Positions 1-6,610 of a DNA stretch of 11,134 bases are shown here, piece by piece. Numbering within the stretch: position 1 is the first letter of the stretch; each line of letters opens with the position of its first letter. Both the position numbers and the translations under genes were made by a program. This DNA is from Cenarchaeum sp. (GTDB lineage: Archaea > Thermoproteota > Nitrososphaeria > Nitrososphaerales > Nitrosopumilaceae): NCBI GenBank assembly GCA_007570915.1, contig RKSK01000134.1:1-11134 (forward strand), read 5' to 3'. Below the pieces are notes generated by a model, which did not search any database, was not told the DNA's origin, and saw nothing but the letters and a program-made list of their open reading frames with translations.

Positions 1-57
1 GAGCTGCAGAGGGAGGCCGACCGCAAGGAGGCCGAGCTGCAGAGGGAGGCCGACCGC
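1..57 (+). repeat. 33-bp-period direct repeat encoding an 11-residue coiled-coil unit
   Basis: Bases 1-24 recur without change at 34-57, giving a period of 33 bp (11 codons). The repeat is in frame, so it adds an 11-residue (hendecad) turn to the coiled coil. It is cut by the window edge, so more copies may lie upstream. Identity at the DNA level, including synonymous positions, points to recent tandem duplication. Confidence 0.85.
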
Positions 58-246
58 GCGAGGCACGAAGCGCTCAGGGCCGAGGTGGCCAGGCTCTCCG
101 ACGAGGTCAGGGAGCTGGGCATAAAGGTGGACGGCATGTCCGACAGGCTGACTGTGCTAGAGTCAAAGTTCGAGATGTTCGTCGAGTTCGTGATTCCGCA
201 CGCGCAGCCTGCCAGGCACCCGCACGCAGGCCACCTGCCCGAGTAG
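1..246 (+). CDS. C-terminal part of a coiled-coil protein of unknown function (5' truncated)
   Basis: The reading frame is open from the first base and stops at a TAG at 244-246, leaving 81 residues; the start lies outside the window. The first 50 or so residues are rich in Glu, Arg, Ala and Leu with regular hydrophobic spacing, typical of a long alpha-helical coiled coil. An 11-residue unit, ELQREADRKEA, begins the fragment and its first eight residues recur at once. A second leucine/valine helix follows (SDRLTVLESKFEMFVEFV), and the protein ends in a short His/Pro-rich tail. There are no Cys residues and no membrane segment. I do not recognise a family; structural, adaptor or filament roles are possible but unsupported. 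It converges on the thermosome gene. The frame is convincing because of the clean amphipathic pattern; the function is unknown. Confidence 0.75.
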   Translation, partial: ELQREADRKEAELQREADRARHEALRAEVARLSDEVRELGIKVDGMSDRLTVLESKFEMFVEFVIPHAQPARHPHAGHLPE

Positions 247-296
247 GCCGATCCCGCCCACAGGCACGGCGCCGCAGCTCATGGCTTAATAGCATG

Positions 297-336
297 TGCG
301 GTTTTTTGTAACTGGATCGAGTTACACAAACCCGCA
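297..336. terminator. Imperfect 17-bp-arm hairpin between convergent genes; possible bidirectional terminator or operator
   Basis: The left arm (297-313) and right arm (320-336) pair at 15 of 17 positions around a 6-base loop. The inner core is a perfect dyad, TGTAACT-N6-AGTTACA (307-326). A run of six T (302-307) lies in the left arm, which would give a U-tract in plus-strand RNA; the complementary strand has the matching A-run. The site is in the 124-bp gap between two convergent stop codons (246 and 371), which fits 3'-end formation for both transcripts. A smaller AAAGC/GCTTT stem followed by T residues lies at 352-366. Archaeal termination depends mainly on U-tracts, so a terminator role is an inference; the inner dyad could equally be a protein-binding site. 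Confidence 0.45.
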
Positions 337-370
337 GGCCGCGCTTGCGCGAAAGCCCCGGCTTTTGCCG

Positions 371-2005
371 CTAGCCTGGCGGAGATCCGCCGCCGCCGGG
401 GCCGCCGCCGCCGGCGGGCGGCGCGACGGATATGACGTCGTCTATGCGGAGTATCATGCAGGCGGCCTCTGTCGCCGACTTTATGACCTGCTCCTTGACC
501 GAGACGGGCTCGACGACGTTGGCGGCGAGCATGTCTGCCACGCGCGTGTTGCGCGCGTCGATGCCAGTCGTCCTCTTGCCCTGCGAGTGCCTCGAGCGCA
601 GGCTCGCCATGCTGTCGATCGGGTCCATCCCGGCGTTCTCGGCTATGGTTAGGGGTATGGCCTCGAGGGCCTCGGCGTACCTCTTTACGGCGAGCTGCTC
701 GCGGCCGTCAAGCGAGTCCGCCCACTCCTTTAGCTGCATCGCAATGTGCGCCTCCGGCGCGCCGCCCCCGGCGACGATGCTCGGGTTCTCGATCACGTCC
801 TTCACGACCATCAGCGCGTCGTGCATCGAGCGGTCGACCTCGTCGACGACCCTCTGAGAGCCGCCGCGGATGAGTATCGTGACGGCCTGCGGGTTGCGGC
901 ACCCCTCGACAAAGACCCACTTGTCGGCCTCGACCTTTCTCTGCTGGACCACCTGCGCGGCGCCGAGGTCCTTCTCTGAGAGGTCATCGATGTTTGTCGT
1001 GATCCTCGCGCCGGTCGCGCGCGAGAGCTTTGTCATGTCGCTCTCCTTGACGCGCCTCACGGCGAGTATGCCGTGCTTTGCCAGGTAGTGCTGCGCAATG
1101 TCGTCGATGCCCTTTTGGCAGAGGCAGACGTTGGCCCCGATGTCGCGCAGCCTGTCGGCCATGGACTTTAGCATGCGGTTCTCCTCCTCTAGGAACATCT
1201 GCATCTGCGTCGGGTCGTTGATCCTGATCTCGGCGCTGAGCTCCGTCTTTTCGACCTCTAGCGCGCAGTTGAGGAGGGCAATCTTCGCGGACTCGACCTT
1301 TTGGGGCATGCCGCTGTGGACGACCTCCTTGTCGAGGACTATGCCCATGACCAGGCGCGTGTCCTGTATCGAGCCGCCGGACTTTTTCTCGACCTTGACG
1401 TTCTCGAGGTCCACGGCCTGCGAGCCCCCCCTCTCGGCGGCCACCTTGAGGACCGCGTCGACTACTATCTCCGAGAGCGGGCCGCTGTCCTCGGATATGA
1501 GCTTTGACTCCATGCTCGTCTTTGCGACGTTTATGAGCGCCTCGCGGTCGTCGGCCTTGACGCCCTTTGCGATCCCGCCGAGGAGCTCCAGGGTCTTCTC
1601 GGCGGCGGCCTGGTAGCCGTCGACGATGACCGACGAGTGGACGTCCTTTTTAAGGAGGGCCTCGGCGTTGGCGATGAGCGCGCCGCCAAAGACGACCGAC
1701 GAAGTGGTCCCGTCGCCGACCTCGTTGTCGACGGTCTTTGATATCTCGACCATCATCTTTGCGGCGGGGTGCTGCACGTCTATCTCCTTTAGTATGGTCG
1801 CGCCGTCGTTCGTTATGGTCACGTCGCCTAGCGAGTCGACTAGCATCTTGTCGAGGCCCCTGGGCCCGAGGCTGGACTTGACGAGATCCGCTATAAGCTT
1901 TGCGGCCGCGATGTTGTTCTGCTGCGCGTCGCGCCCCTTTTGCTGGAGCGCGCTCTCCTTGAGGACGAGAACCGGCCCCTGTGGCGTCTGCTGTATTGAA
2001 GCCAT
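371..2005 (-). CDS. ths: Thermosome subunit (group II chaperonin)
   Basis: This is a 544-residue group II chaperonin subunit, the usual family length. Subunits form a double-ring, ATP-driven cytosolic folding chamber. The equatorial ATP-site signatures are all present: LGPRG (46-50), NDGAT (66-70), GDGTT (97-101) and a GGGAPE motif near residue 405. The apical domain lies at roughly 200-370. The C-terminal half carries the family block ending in SATEAACMILRIDDVI. The tail is Gly/Pro-rich (GGGGPGGGGSPPG) and lacks the Met residues common in chaperonin GGM tails. The ATG at 2003-2005 is supported by the standard N-terminal sequence and by a TATA box about 30 nt upstream, so the transcript is probably leaderless or nearly so. 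Related archaea usually have more than one subunit gene; I cannot tell which paralog this is. Confidence 0.98.
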   Translation of the reverse strand: MASIQQTPQGPVLVLKESALQQKGRDAQQNNIAAAKLIADLVKSSLGPRGLDKMLVDSLGDVTITNDGATILKEIDVQHPAAKMMVEISKTVDNEVGDGTTSSVVFGGALIANAEALLKKDVHSSVIVDGYQAAAEKTLELLGGIAKGVKADDREALINVAKTSMESKLISEDSGPLSEIVVDAVLKVAAERGGSQAVDLENVKVEKKSGGSIQDTRLVMGIVLDKEVVHSGMPQKVESAKIALLNCALEVEKTELSAEIRINDPTQMQMFLEEENRMLKSMADRLRDIGANVCLCQKGIDDIAQHYLAKHGILAVRRVKESDMTKLSRATGARITTNIDDLSEKDLGAAQVVQQRKVEADKWVFVEGCRNPQAVTILIRGGSQRVVDEVDRSMHDALMVVKDVIENPSIVAGGGAPEAHIAMQLKEWADSLDGREQLAVKRYAEALEAIPLTIAENAGMDPIDSMASLRSRHSQGKRTTGIDARNTRVADMLAANVVEPVSVKEQVIKSATEAACMILRIDDVISVAPPAGGGGPGGGGSPPG

Positions 2006-2030
2006 CTCGCGCGCCCCCCCAAATCGGGGA

Positions 2031-2044
2031 CTATTTTAACCTAT
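2031..2044 (-). promoter_or_regulatory. BRE/TATA promoter of the thermosome gene, lying inside the 3' end of the upstream gene
   Basis: Read on the minus strand the site is ATAGGTTAAAATAG, with TTAAAATA at 2039-2032 as the TATA box. Its centre is about 30 nt before the thermosome ATG, close to the spacing for initiation at or just before the start codon. The same bases are the last codons (Arg-Leu-Lys-stop) of the adenine-deaminase-family gene. It is an AT-rich island in strongly GC-rich DNA. Confidence 0.7.
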
Positions 2045-3803
2045 GGGCCACGGCGGGCACGCGCCTGCGCGCCCTGACGTCGACCAGGCCGGAGTGGAGG
2101 AGGCGGACCGAGGGGAGGGCCAGGAAGGGCAAAAAGAGGGGCACCAGGTGCGCCCGCCCAAAGCGGCACCCCGCGGCGGCCATCTCGGCGTCTATGGCCT
2201 CCAGGCGCGAGGCGGCCTCGGCCATGGGCAGCGCCGAGGCGATCCCGCAAAAGCGCATGGGCAGCCTCGCGGCGACCCTGCGGCCCCTCGAGACGGCGAT
2301 CCCGCCCCCGCCGGCGGCCGCGGCGCGGGCCGCGACTGCCATCTCGGCAGGATCGGGCCCGACGACGACGAGGTCGTTCTCGTGGAACGTCCACGTCGAG
2401 GCGATCGCCCCCTCCAGCTCGCCCATGCCCTCGACGAAGGCGACGGCCCGCGCGCCGGTCCGGCCGGACCTGTCGATCGCCGCGGCCCGCGCGACGCCGG
2501 TCCGGCCGCCGGAGACTAGCAGGCCGCCCCGCGACTCGAGCGTCGCGCTGCCCATGCGCGTGACAATCTCGGTGGCCATGGATATCGTGTTGACCTCGGC
2601 CCCCCCGCGCGCGCGGACCTCAAAGTCGCCGGCGCGGATCGCGGGGCCGACCCTGACGGTCCGCGCGGCCCAGGCGGGGGGCCTGCGCGCGCGAACGGGG
2701 GCCGCTAGCCTGCGGTCCCTGACGACCTCGCGCCCGCCGACATAGACGTCGCGCGCGCGCGCGGCCGCAAGGTCGTCGACCAGGACAATGTCGGCAAGCC
2801 TGCCGGGCCCGATCCCGCCGAGGTCGCGGCCCATGCCATAATAGTCAAAGGCGTTCCTGGACGCCACCGCGTACGCCCTCACGGGGTCCATGCCGGCCCT
2901 GGCGGCCTCGCGCACGCAGTGGTCAATGTGCCCGTGCGCGGCCATGTCCACGGGGTTTACGCCGTCCGAGCAGAACATCAGGCGCGACGTGTCGATCCCG
3001 CGCGCGACGGCCTCGGAGACTATGGCGCGCAGGTCGCGCCTTATCGAGCCCTCCCTGGCCATGACCCACATGCCCAGCCGCAGCCTCTCTATTGCCTGCG
3101 CATAGTCGACTGGCTCGTGGCACGAGAGTATGCCAGACGCGACGTACGCCTGGAGCTTTCTTCCCGACGCGCCGGCGGTGTGCCCGTTTATCACGCACCC
3201 CTCGCCGAGCATCCTCGCGAGCTGGCGCATTGTGGCCGGGTCGCGCGAGGTGACGCGCGTCCACGAGAACACCTCGCCGAGTCCAATCACGCCGTCGCGC
3301 CGCAGCGCCGCGGCCTCCTGGGCCGGCGTGAGCGCCCTGGACGTGCTAAACCTGCGGTCCACGGGAAGGCCCCCGGGGACCACGCTAAAGACCCGCGCCG
3401 CGGCCCCCTCGCACTGGCGCAAAAACTCGCCGAGGCCGCGCGCGCCGGCGACGGAGACGACGTCTATGGGATCCGCAAAGAGCGACGTCACGCCGCGCAG
3501 CGCCGCGCGCGCGGCAAACTCGCGCGGCATGACGAGCTGGTCAATGTGGACATGCGGGTCGGCCATGCCCGGCACGGCGAAGAGGCCGCGCGCGCGGCGG
3601 ACCCTCGTCCCCGGCCCGATCGCGCGCGAGGCGTCCGGGCCCACGTACGCCACCCTCGAGCCGGCCACGGCAATGTCGGTGCCCTCCTGGACCTCTCCCG
3701 TGTACACGTTGGCCAGCGCGGCCCCCCTGATGACGAGGCCCGCGTGGGCCTCGCCCATGGCCACGGCGTTGAGCGCCCTGAACGAGGAGGCCAGCGCGTC
3801 CAT
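2031..3803 (-). CDS. ade: Adenine-deaminase-family metal-dependent amidohydrolase (divergent)
   Basis: The 590-residue protein matches the adenine deaminase family (amidohydrolase superfamily; adenine to hypoxanthine and ammonia, purine salvage) over its full length. Visible metal and catalytic residues are HVH (84-86) after PGMADP, Glu177 in GLGEVF, His208 in NGHTAG, His229 in SCHE and Asp280 in FCSDG. The stretch around residues 239-252 (ERLRLGMWVMAREG) and GHIDH (291-295) are also typical, as is the family's C-terminal domain. Two normally conserved motifs are changed: DPHEI reads DPIDV (111-115), and the C-terminal HDSHN block reads TFHEND (472-477). Adenine deaminase is therefore the best family name, but the substrate may differ. 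The ATG at 3801-3803 is chosen because a TATA-like box sits about 27 nt upstream; Met16 is an alternative. The stop codon lies in the thermosome promoter. Confidence 0.85.
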   Translation of the reverse strand: MDALASSFRALNAVAMGEAHAGLVIRGAALANVYTGEVQEGTDIAVAGSRVAYVGPDASRAIGPGTRVRRARGLFAVPGMADPHVHIDQLVMPREFAARAALRGVTSLFADPIDVVSVAGARGLGEFLRQCEGAAARVFSVVPGGLPVDRRFSTSRALTPAQEAAALRRDGVIGLGEVFSWTRVTSRDPATMRQLARMLGEGCVINGHTAGASGRKLQAYVASGILSCHEPVDYAQAIERLRLGMWVMAREGSIRRDLRAIVSEAVARGIDTSRLMFCSDGVNPVDMAAHGHIDHCVREAARAGMDPVRAYAVASRNAFDYYGMGRDLGGIGPGRLADIVLVDDLAAARARDVYVGGREVVRDRRLAAPVRARRPPAWAARTVRVGPAIRAGDFEVRARGGAEVNTISMATEIVTRMGSATLESRGGLLVSGGRTGVARAAAIDRSGRTGARAVAFVEGMGELEGAIASTWTFHENDLVVVGPDPAEMAVAARAAAAGGGGIAVSRGRRVAARLPMRFCGIASALPMAEAASRLEAIDAEMAAAGCRFGRAHLVPLFLPFLALPSVRLLHSGLVDVRARRRVPAVAHRLK

Positions 3804-3824
3804 GCGCGCCCGCGCCCCCGGCCC

Positions 3825-3834
3825 CCATTAAAGG
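3825..3834 (-). promoter_or_regulatory. Probable TATA box of the adenine-deaminase-family gene
   Basis: On the minus strand the sequence CCTTTAATGG has its AT-rich core (3832-3827) about 27 nt before the ATG at 3803, which suggests a leaderless transcript. A second minus-strand candidate, TATTTAAGC (3849-3841), is about 42 nt upstream and overlaps the rpl44e TATA box on the other strand. The nearer site has the better spacing. Confidence 0.5.
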
Positions 3835-3840
3835 TTCAAT

Positions 3841-3850
3841 GCTTAAATAC
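3841..3850 (+). promoter_or_regulatory. TATA box of the rpl44e-rps27e operon
   Basis: GCTTAAATAC stands out of very GC-rich flanks. Its centre is about 28 nt upstream of the TTG at 3874-3876. This spacing supports the TTG as the true start of L44e and a leaderless mRNA. The sequence is nearly symmetric (TATTTAAG on the other strand), so it could also fire toward the divergent gene. Confidence 0.7.
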
Positions 3851-3873
3851 GCCGCGCCGCGCGCCCGCCCGCG

Positions 3874-4155
3874 TTGAAGTACCCCAAGGCGATAATGCGC
3901 TACTGCCCCAAGTGCCGCAAGCACACCTCGCAAAAGGTCTCGATATACAAGGCCGGCAAGCGCCGCGCCTCGGCGATCGGCGAGAGGCGCCACGCCGAGG
4001 ACAAGAGGGGCTATGGCGGCCAAAAGTTCCCAAAGCTCGCCAAGCCGGCCAAGGTCACCAAAAAGGTCACGCGCATGCTCTCCTGCCCCGAGTGCAAGAA
4101 AAAGTTCAACATGTACGGGATTCGCGTCAAAAAGTTCGAGCTGGTCGCCACATGA
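3874..4155 (+). CDS. rpl44e: Large-subunit ribosomal protein L44e
   Basis: This 93-residue zinc-ribbon protein of the 50S subunit matches archaeal L44e throughout. It starts MKYPKAIMRYCPKC, has paired zinc ligands at Cys11/Cys14 and Cys71/Cys74, the family block DKRGYGG (43-49), and ends in RVKKFELV, a standard L44e C-terminus. The length is normal. The start is TTG (3874-3876); the first internal ATG would remove the conserved N-terminal MKxPK motif, and the TATA spacing favours the TTG. Its stop codon overlaps the rps27e start as ATGA (4152-4155), so the two are translationally coupled. In many archaea this pair is followed by aIF2-alpha and Nop10 genes; here it is followed by the convergent cobY gene instead. 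Confidence 0.97.
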   Translation: MKYPKAIMRYCPKCRKHTSQKVSIYKAGKRRASAIGERRHAEDKRGYGGQKFPKLAKPAKVTKKVTRMLSCPECKKKFNMYGIRVKKFELVAT

Positions 4156-4355
4156 AGAGGGATCACGTCCCCGTTCCCGCCCCGTCAAGCAGGTTTCTCA
4201 GGGTCGAGTGCTCCGAGTGCAACGAGGTCCAGGTCGTCTACTCGCACGCCTCGACGCACGTCACGTGCAACTCGTGCGGCAACGCGCTTGCGACCCCGAC
4301 CGGCTCGACTGCCCAGATTCACGGGACGCCCGTGGACCCGAGCGCCAGCGCATAG
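4152..4355 (+). CDS. rps27e: Small-subunit ribosomal protein S27e
   Basis: The 67-residue product is a zinc-ribbon protein of the 30S subunit. It has the S27e pattern FLRVECSEC, a strand-loop region with SHASTHVTC, then NSCGNALATPTG; the zinc ligands are Cys20, Cys23, Cys39 and Cys42 (C-x2-C-x15-C-x2-C). It overlaps the L44e stop by four bases (ATGA), which fixes the start and implies coupled translation. The last 37 bp (4319-4355) lie inside the 3' end of cobY on the opposite strand, so both genes share coding sequence tail to tail. The C-terminal residues in this overlap (HGTPVDPSASA) are less typical of the family than the core and may reflect the overlap. Confidence 0.96.
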   Translation: MKRDHVPVPAPSSRFLRVECSECNEVQVVYSHASTHVTCNSCGNALATPTGSTAQIHGTPVDPSASA

Positions 4356-4918
4356 TCGCCGGGCGTGTTTATCCCCAGGCACACCCTCCTGTCGTCAAGC
4401 ACGCGAAGGTCCTCCCTGACGGCGCCGCCGGGGCGCGCGAGCGACGCGGCGACGATCGAGACGCCCGTATAGCAGCACTCGACGCCCCCCACCTCGACAA
4501 AAAACCCCGGCGCGGCGCCGAGCGACTCGGCGTAGCGGCGCGTCGAGACGATCGCCGTCCACGCGCTGGCGTCGCGGTGGAGCGCCGCGGCGCGGCGCAG
4601 CGCCGTGGCGTCAAGCAGGGCGAGGTCGCCGGGGACCACCATGACGCTGCCCTCGAGGCCCGAGATCGCCGCGCGCATGTCCTCGGCGTACCCCGCCCCC
4701 GGCGTGCGGATCTCCTCGACGCGCGCGTCATCGCGCAGGATGCGCGCGGCCCCCGGCGAGTGCCCGCTAGTCGCCGCGACGATGCGCGTATAGAGGCCAG
4801 AGGCGGCCATCGCGCCGACGACCCTTGCGACTATCGGCACGCCGGCGCCGAGCGCAAGCTTTTCGCCCATCGGGGCCATGCGTGTCCCGCGCCCGCCGGC
4901 CATGACGAGGCCGATCAT
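4319..4918 (-). CDS. cobY: Adenosylcobinamide-phosphate guanylyltransferase CobY
   Basis: This 199-residue NTP transferase activates adenosylcobinamide phosphate with GTP to give adenosylcobinamide-GDP. It is the archaeal, non-homologous replacement of the bacterial CobU guanylyltransferase. The N-terminal nucleotide-binding motif is MAGGRGTRM (6-14). The segment GAGYAED (74-80) lines up with GKGYIED of the Methanocaldococcus enzyme as I remember it, followed by MVVPGDLALL (93-102) and a C-terminal INTPGDYALAL. The length is close to that of characterised CobY. The ATG (4916-4918) overlaps the cobS stop as ATGA, which fixes the start and makes it the last gene of the operon. Its 3' end overlaps rps27e by 37 bp. 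The context next to cobS makes other nucleotidyltransferase functions unlikely. Confidence 0.92.
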   Translation of the reverse strand: MIGLVMAGGRGTRMAPMGEKLALGAGVPIVARVVGAMAASGLYTRIVAATSGHSPGAARILRDDARVEEIRTPGAGYAEDMRAAISGLEGSVMVVPGDLALLDATALRRAAALHRDASAWTAIVSTRRYAESLGAAPGFFVEVGGVECCYTGVSIVAASLARPGGAVREDLRVLDDRRVCLGINTPGDYALALGSTGVP

Positions 4919-5649
4919 TGCGCGGCCACCAGTATCGCCACGGCGGCGACGCGCGAGAGCTCGTTGGCCGCGCCGAGCGCGTCGCCGCGCAGCCCGCCGA
5001 GGCGGCGCGCCGAGGCAGCGCCGACGGCAAGGGCCACGGCAACGCCGGCGGCCGCGGCGCCCAGCGCGACCGGGCCAGAGACGGCGACTGACACGCCTAG
5101 CGCCACGGCCGCGGCCGCGGCCACGGCGCGCCGGCTGCGCGCGGCGGCCACAAACGGCGCCGCCGAGCTGCCCGGCGCGGCGGCCCGCGCGCGCATGAGC
5201 GCGACCATCGAGAGCTTTGCGATGGCCTCGGCGGAGACCATCGCGCCGAGCATGCCCCACGGGCCGGCGGGGTGGAGGGCCGCGACGAGGGCCATGAGGC
5301 AGAGGGCCACGGAGGCGGCCCCGGCGGCCCCGACGGAGCGGTCCTTGAGGGCGGCGACCCTGCGCGCGAGCGGCCCGCGGGCCATGAGCGCGTCGGCGAG
5401 GTCGGCTAGGCCGTCGAGGTGGTGCATGCCGGTGAGCAGGGCCAGGGCGGCGGCGGCCATGACGGCGGCGAGGAGAGGCTCGGCGCCGGCCAGCGCGAGG
5501 CCCGCTGCCGCGCCGCCGGCGGCCGCGCCGACTGCGGCGCCCACGAGGGGGAACGCCCATATGCCGCGCGCGGCCCCCTCGAGGGTCCGCGAGCGCCCCG
5601 CCGGGATTGCCGTGAGGAGCGCAAGCGCGTCGAGCGCGCGCTCAAGCAT
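4915..5649 (-). CDS. cobS: Adenosylcobinamide-GDP ribazoletransferase (cobalamin synthase) CobS
   Basis: CobS joins adenosylcobinamide-GDP to alpha-ribazole (or its phosphate) in the membrane, closing the nucleotide loop. The 244-residue protein is highly hydrophobic, with several Ala/Leu/Val membrane helices. Family motifs are HHLDGLADLADAL (76-88, with the DGxxD metal-binding core), LKDRSVGAAG (101-110, usually KDSRVGAFG) and GGLRGDALGA (218-227, usually GGxTGDxxGA, with Arg replacing Thr here). The ATG at 5647-5649 starts the standard N-terminal sequence, in which TAIPAG matches the family; it overlaps cbiB by eight bases (ATGCTTGA). A longer upstream extension of the frame is antisense to no known motif and is rejected. 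Its product-substrate relation with the adjacent CobY is direct. Confidence 0.95.
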   Translation of the reverse strand: MLERALDALALLTAIPAGRSRTLEGAARGIWAFPLVGAAVGAAAGGAAAGLALAGAEPLLAAVMAAAALALLTGMHHLDGLADLADALMARGPLARRVAALKDRSVGAAGAASVALCLMALVAALHPAGPWGMLGAMVSAEAIAKLSMVALMRARAAAPGSSAAPFVAAARSRRAVAAAAAVALGVSVAVSGPVALGAAAAGVAVALAVGAASARRLGGLRGDALGAANELSRVAAVAILVAAQ

Positions 5650-6610
5650 GCAACCACCCCGCGCCCACGCCGGCGGCCGCGAGGCACGCCGAGGCCGCGG
5701 CGATCGCCGCGACGAGGATTGCCGAGCCGGCCACCATGACCCTGCGGGCCGCCGCCACGTGGCCCACCTCCGGCTCCGCCCCGCCGGCCCAAATGACGTG
5801 GTGGCCGGCCTTTTCGAGGCGCACGCCGAGCGCGCCGGCCATCGCGGCCATCGGGTACCCCGAGTTTGGGCTCGCCGTCGCGCCGTGGTCCTGCCGCACG
5901 GCGGCGATCGACGCGCGCCAGTCAAGGCCCAGGACCGCCGCGGCGGCAACGATGAGGCACGCCGTCAGCCTCGCCGGCACGTACCCCAGGACGTCGTCGC
6001 ACGTCGCGCCAAACCACCCGATCCTCGCGAACTCGCGCGTCCTGTACCCGACCATCGCGTCTATCGTGTTTACCGCGCGGTAGACCATGGCGCCCGGGGC
6101 GCCGGCGAGCGCAAAGTACGCGATCGGCGCGACGATCCCGTCGGACATGTTCTCGGCGATCGTCTCGACGAGCGCCGAGAGTATGCCGGGCCGGCCCAGG
6201 CCGCGCGTGTCGCGCTTTACGACGGCCGCGAGGCTGTGCCTCGCCCCGCCCATGTCGCCCTCGGCCAGGCGCGACGTCACGGCGCCGGCATGCCGGGCCA
6301 TGGACCGCACGGAGATCGCCGCGTACAGCAGGATCGCGCCGGCCGCGGCCCACGCGGCCCACGACCACGGGCCGAGGGCCGCCAGGGCCGCGGCGAGCGC
6401 GGCGAGCGCGGCGAGGACGGCCCCGCACACGGCCACGACGATCCCGGCGCCGGCGGCGCGGCCCCACCCGCGCGAGCTCGCCGCGACGACGAGGCGCGCC
6501 ACGAGCCGGCCGATCCAGACGGTGGGGTGCGCGCGGCGCGGCGGCTCGCCGAGGGCCAGGTCGAGCGCTAGGGCGGCGGCGGCCGCGGCGGCGACGGCGA
6601 TCAGCGGCAT
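5642..6610 (-). CDS. cbiB: Adenosylcobinamide-phosphate synthase CbiB (membrane amide ligase)
   Basis: CbiB (CobD in the Pseudomonas naming) attaches aminopropanol phosphate to adenosylcobyric acid at the membrane. The 322-residue product has the expected length and several transmembrane helices. Motifs are GEPPRRAHPTVWIG (21-34), VKRDT (131-135), ENMSDGIVAPIAYFALAGAP (153-172), NTIDAMVGYR (181-190), DDVLGYVPARLTA (205-217) and a later SPNSGYPMAAMAGALG. All match the family closely. The ATG at 6608-6610 lies ten bases inside the end of cobQ (ATGCCGCTGA) and gives the usual start of the first helix; the open frame continues upstream but without family similarity. It receives its linker substrate from CobD, encoded two genes upstream. 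Confidence 0.96.
   Translation of the reverse strand: MPLIAVAAAAAAALALDLALGEPPRRAHPTVWIGRLVARLVVAASSRGWGRAAGAGIVVAVCGAVLAALAALAAALAALGPWSWAAWAAAGAILLYAAISVRSMARHAGAVTSRLAEGDMGGARHSLAAVVKRDTRGLGRPGILSALVETIAENMSDGIVAPIAYFALAGAPGAMVYRAVNTIDAMVGYRTREFARIGWFGATCDDVLGYVPARLTACLIVAAAAVLGLDWRASIAAVRQDHGATASPNSGYPMAAMAGALGVRLEKAGHHVIWAGGAEPEVGHVAAARRVMVAGSAILVAAIAAASACLAAAGVGAGWLHA

Noticed and set aside
284..291. GCTTAATA as a TATA box for a small gene or RNA in the convergent gap
   Set aside because: No start codon with a plausible protein, and no tRNA-like fold, follows at the expected distance on either strand. It remains only a weak possibility.
2919..4355. A plus-strand frame antisense to the amidohydrolase that continues into rps27e
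   Set aside because: Only the last 67 codons, the true S27e gene, have protein similarity; the rest is a shadow of the minus-strand gene.
4013..6571. A stop-free plus-strand frame of 852 codons running antisense to cobY, cobS and cbiB
   Set aside because: Its translation is Arg/Ala/Pro-rich low-complexity sequence with no motif, and the opposite strand encodes three clear proteins. Long antisense frames are expected at this GC content.
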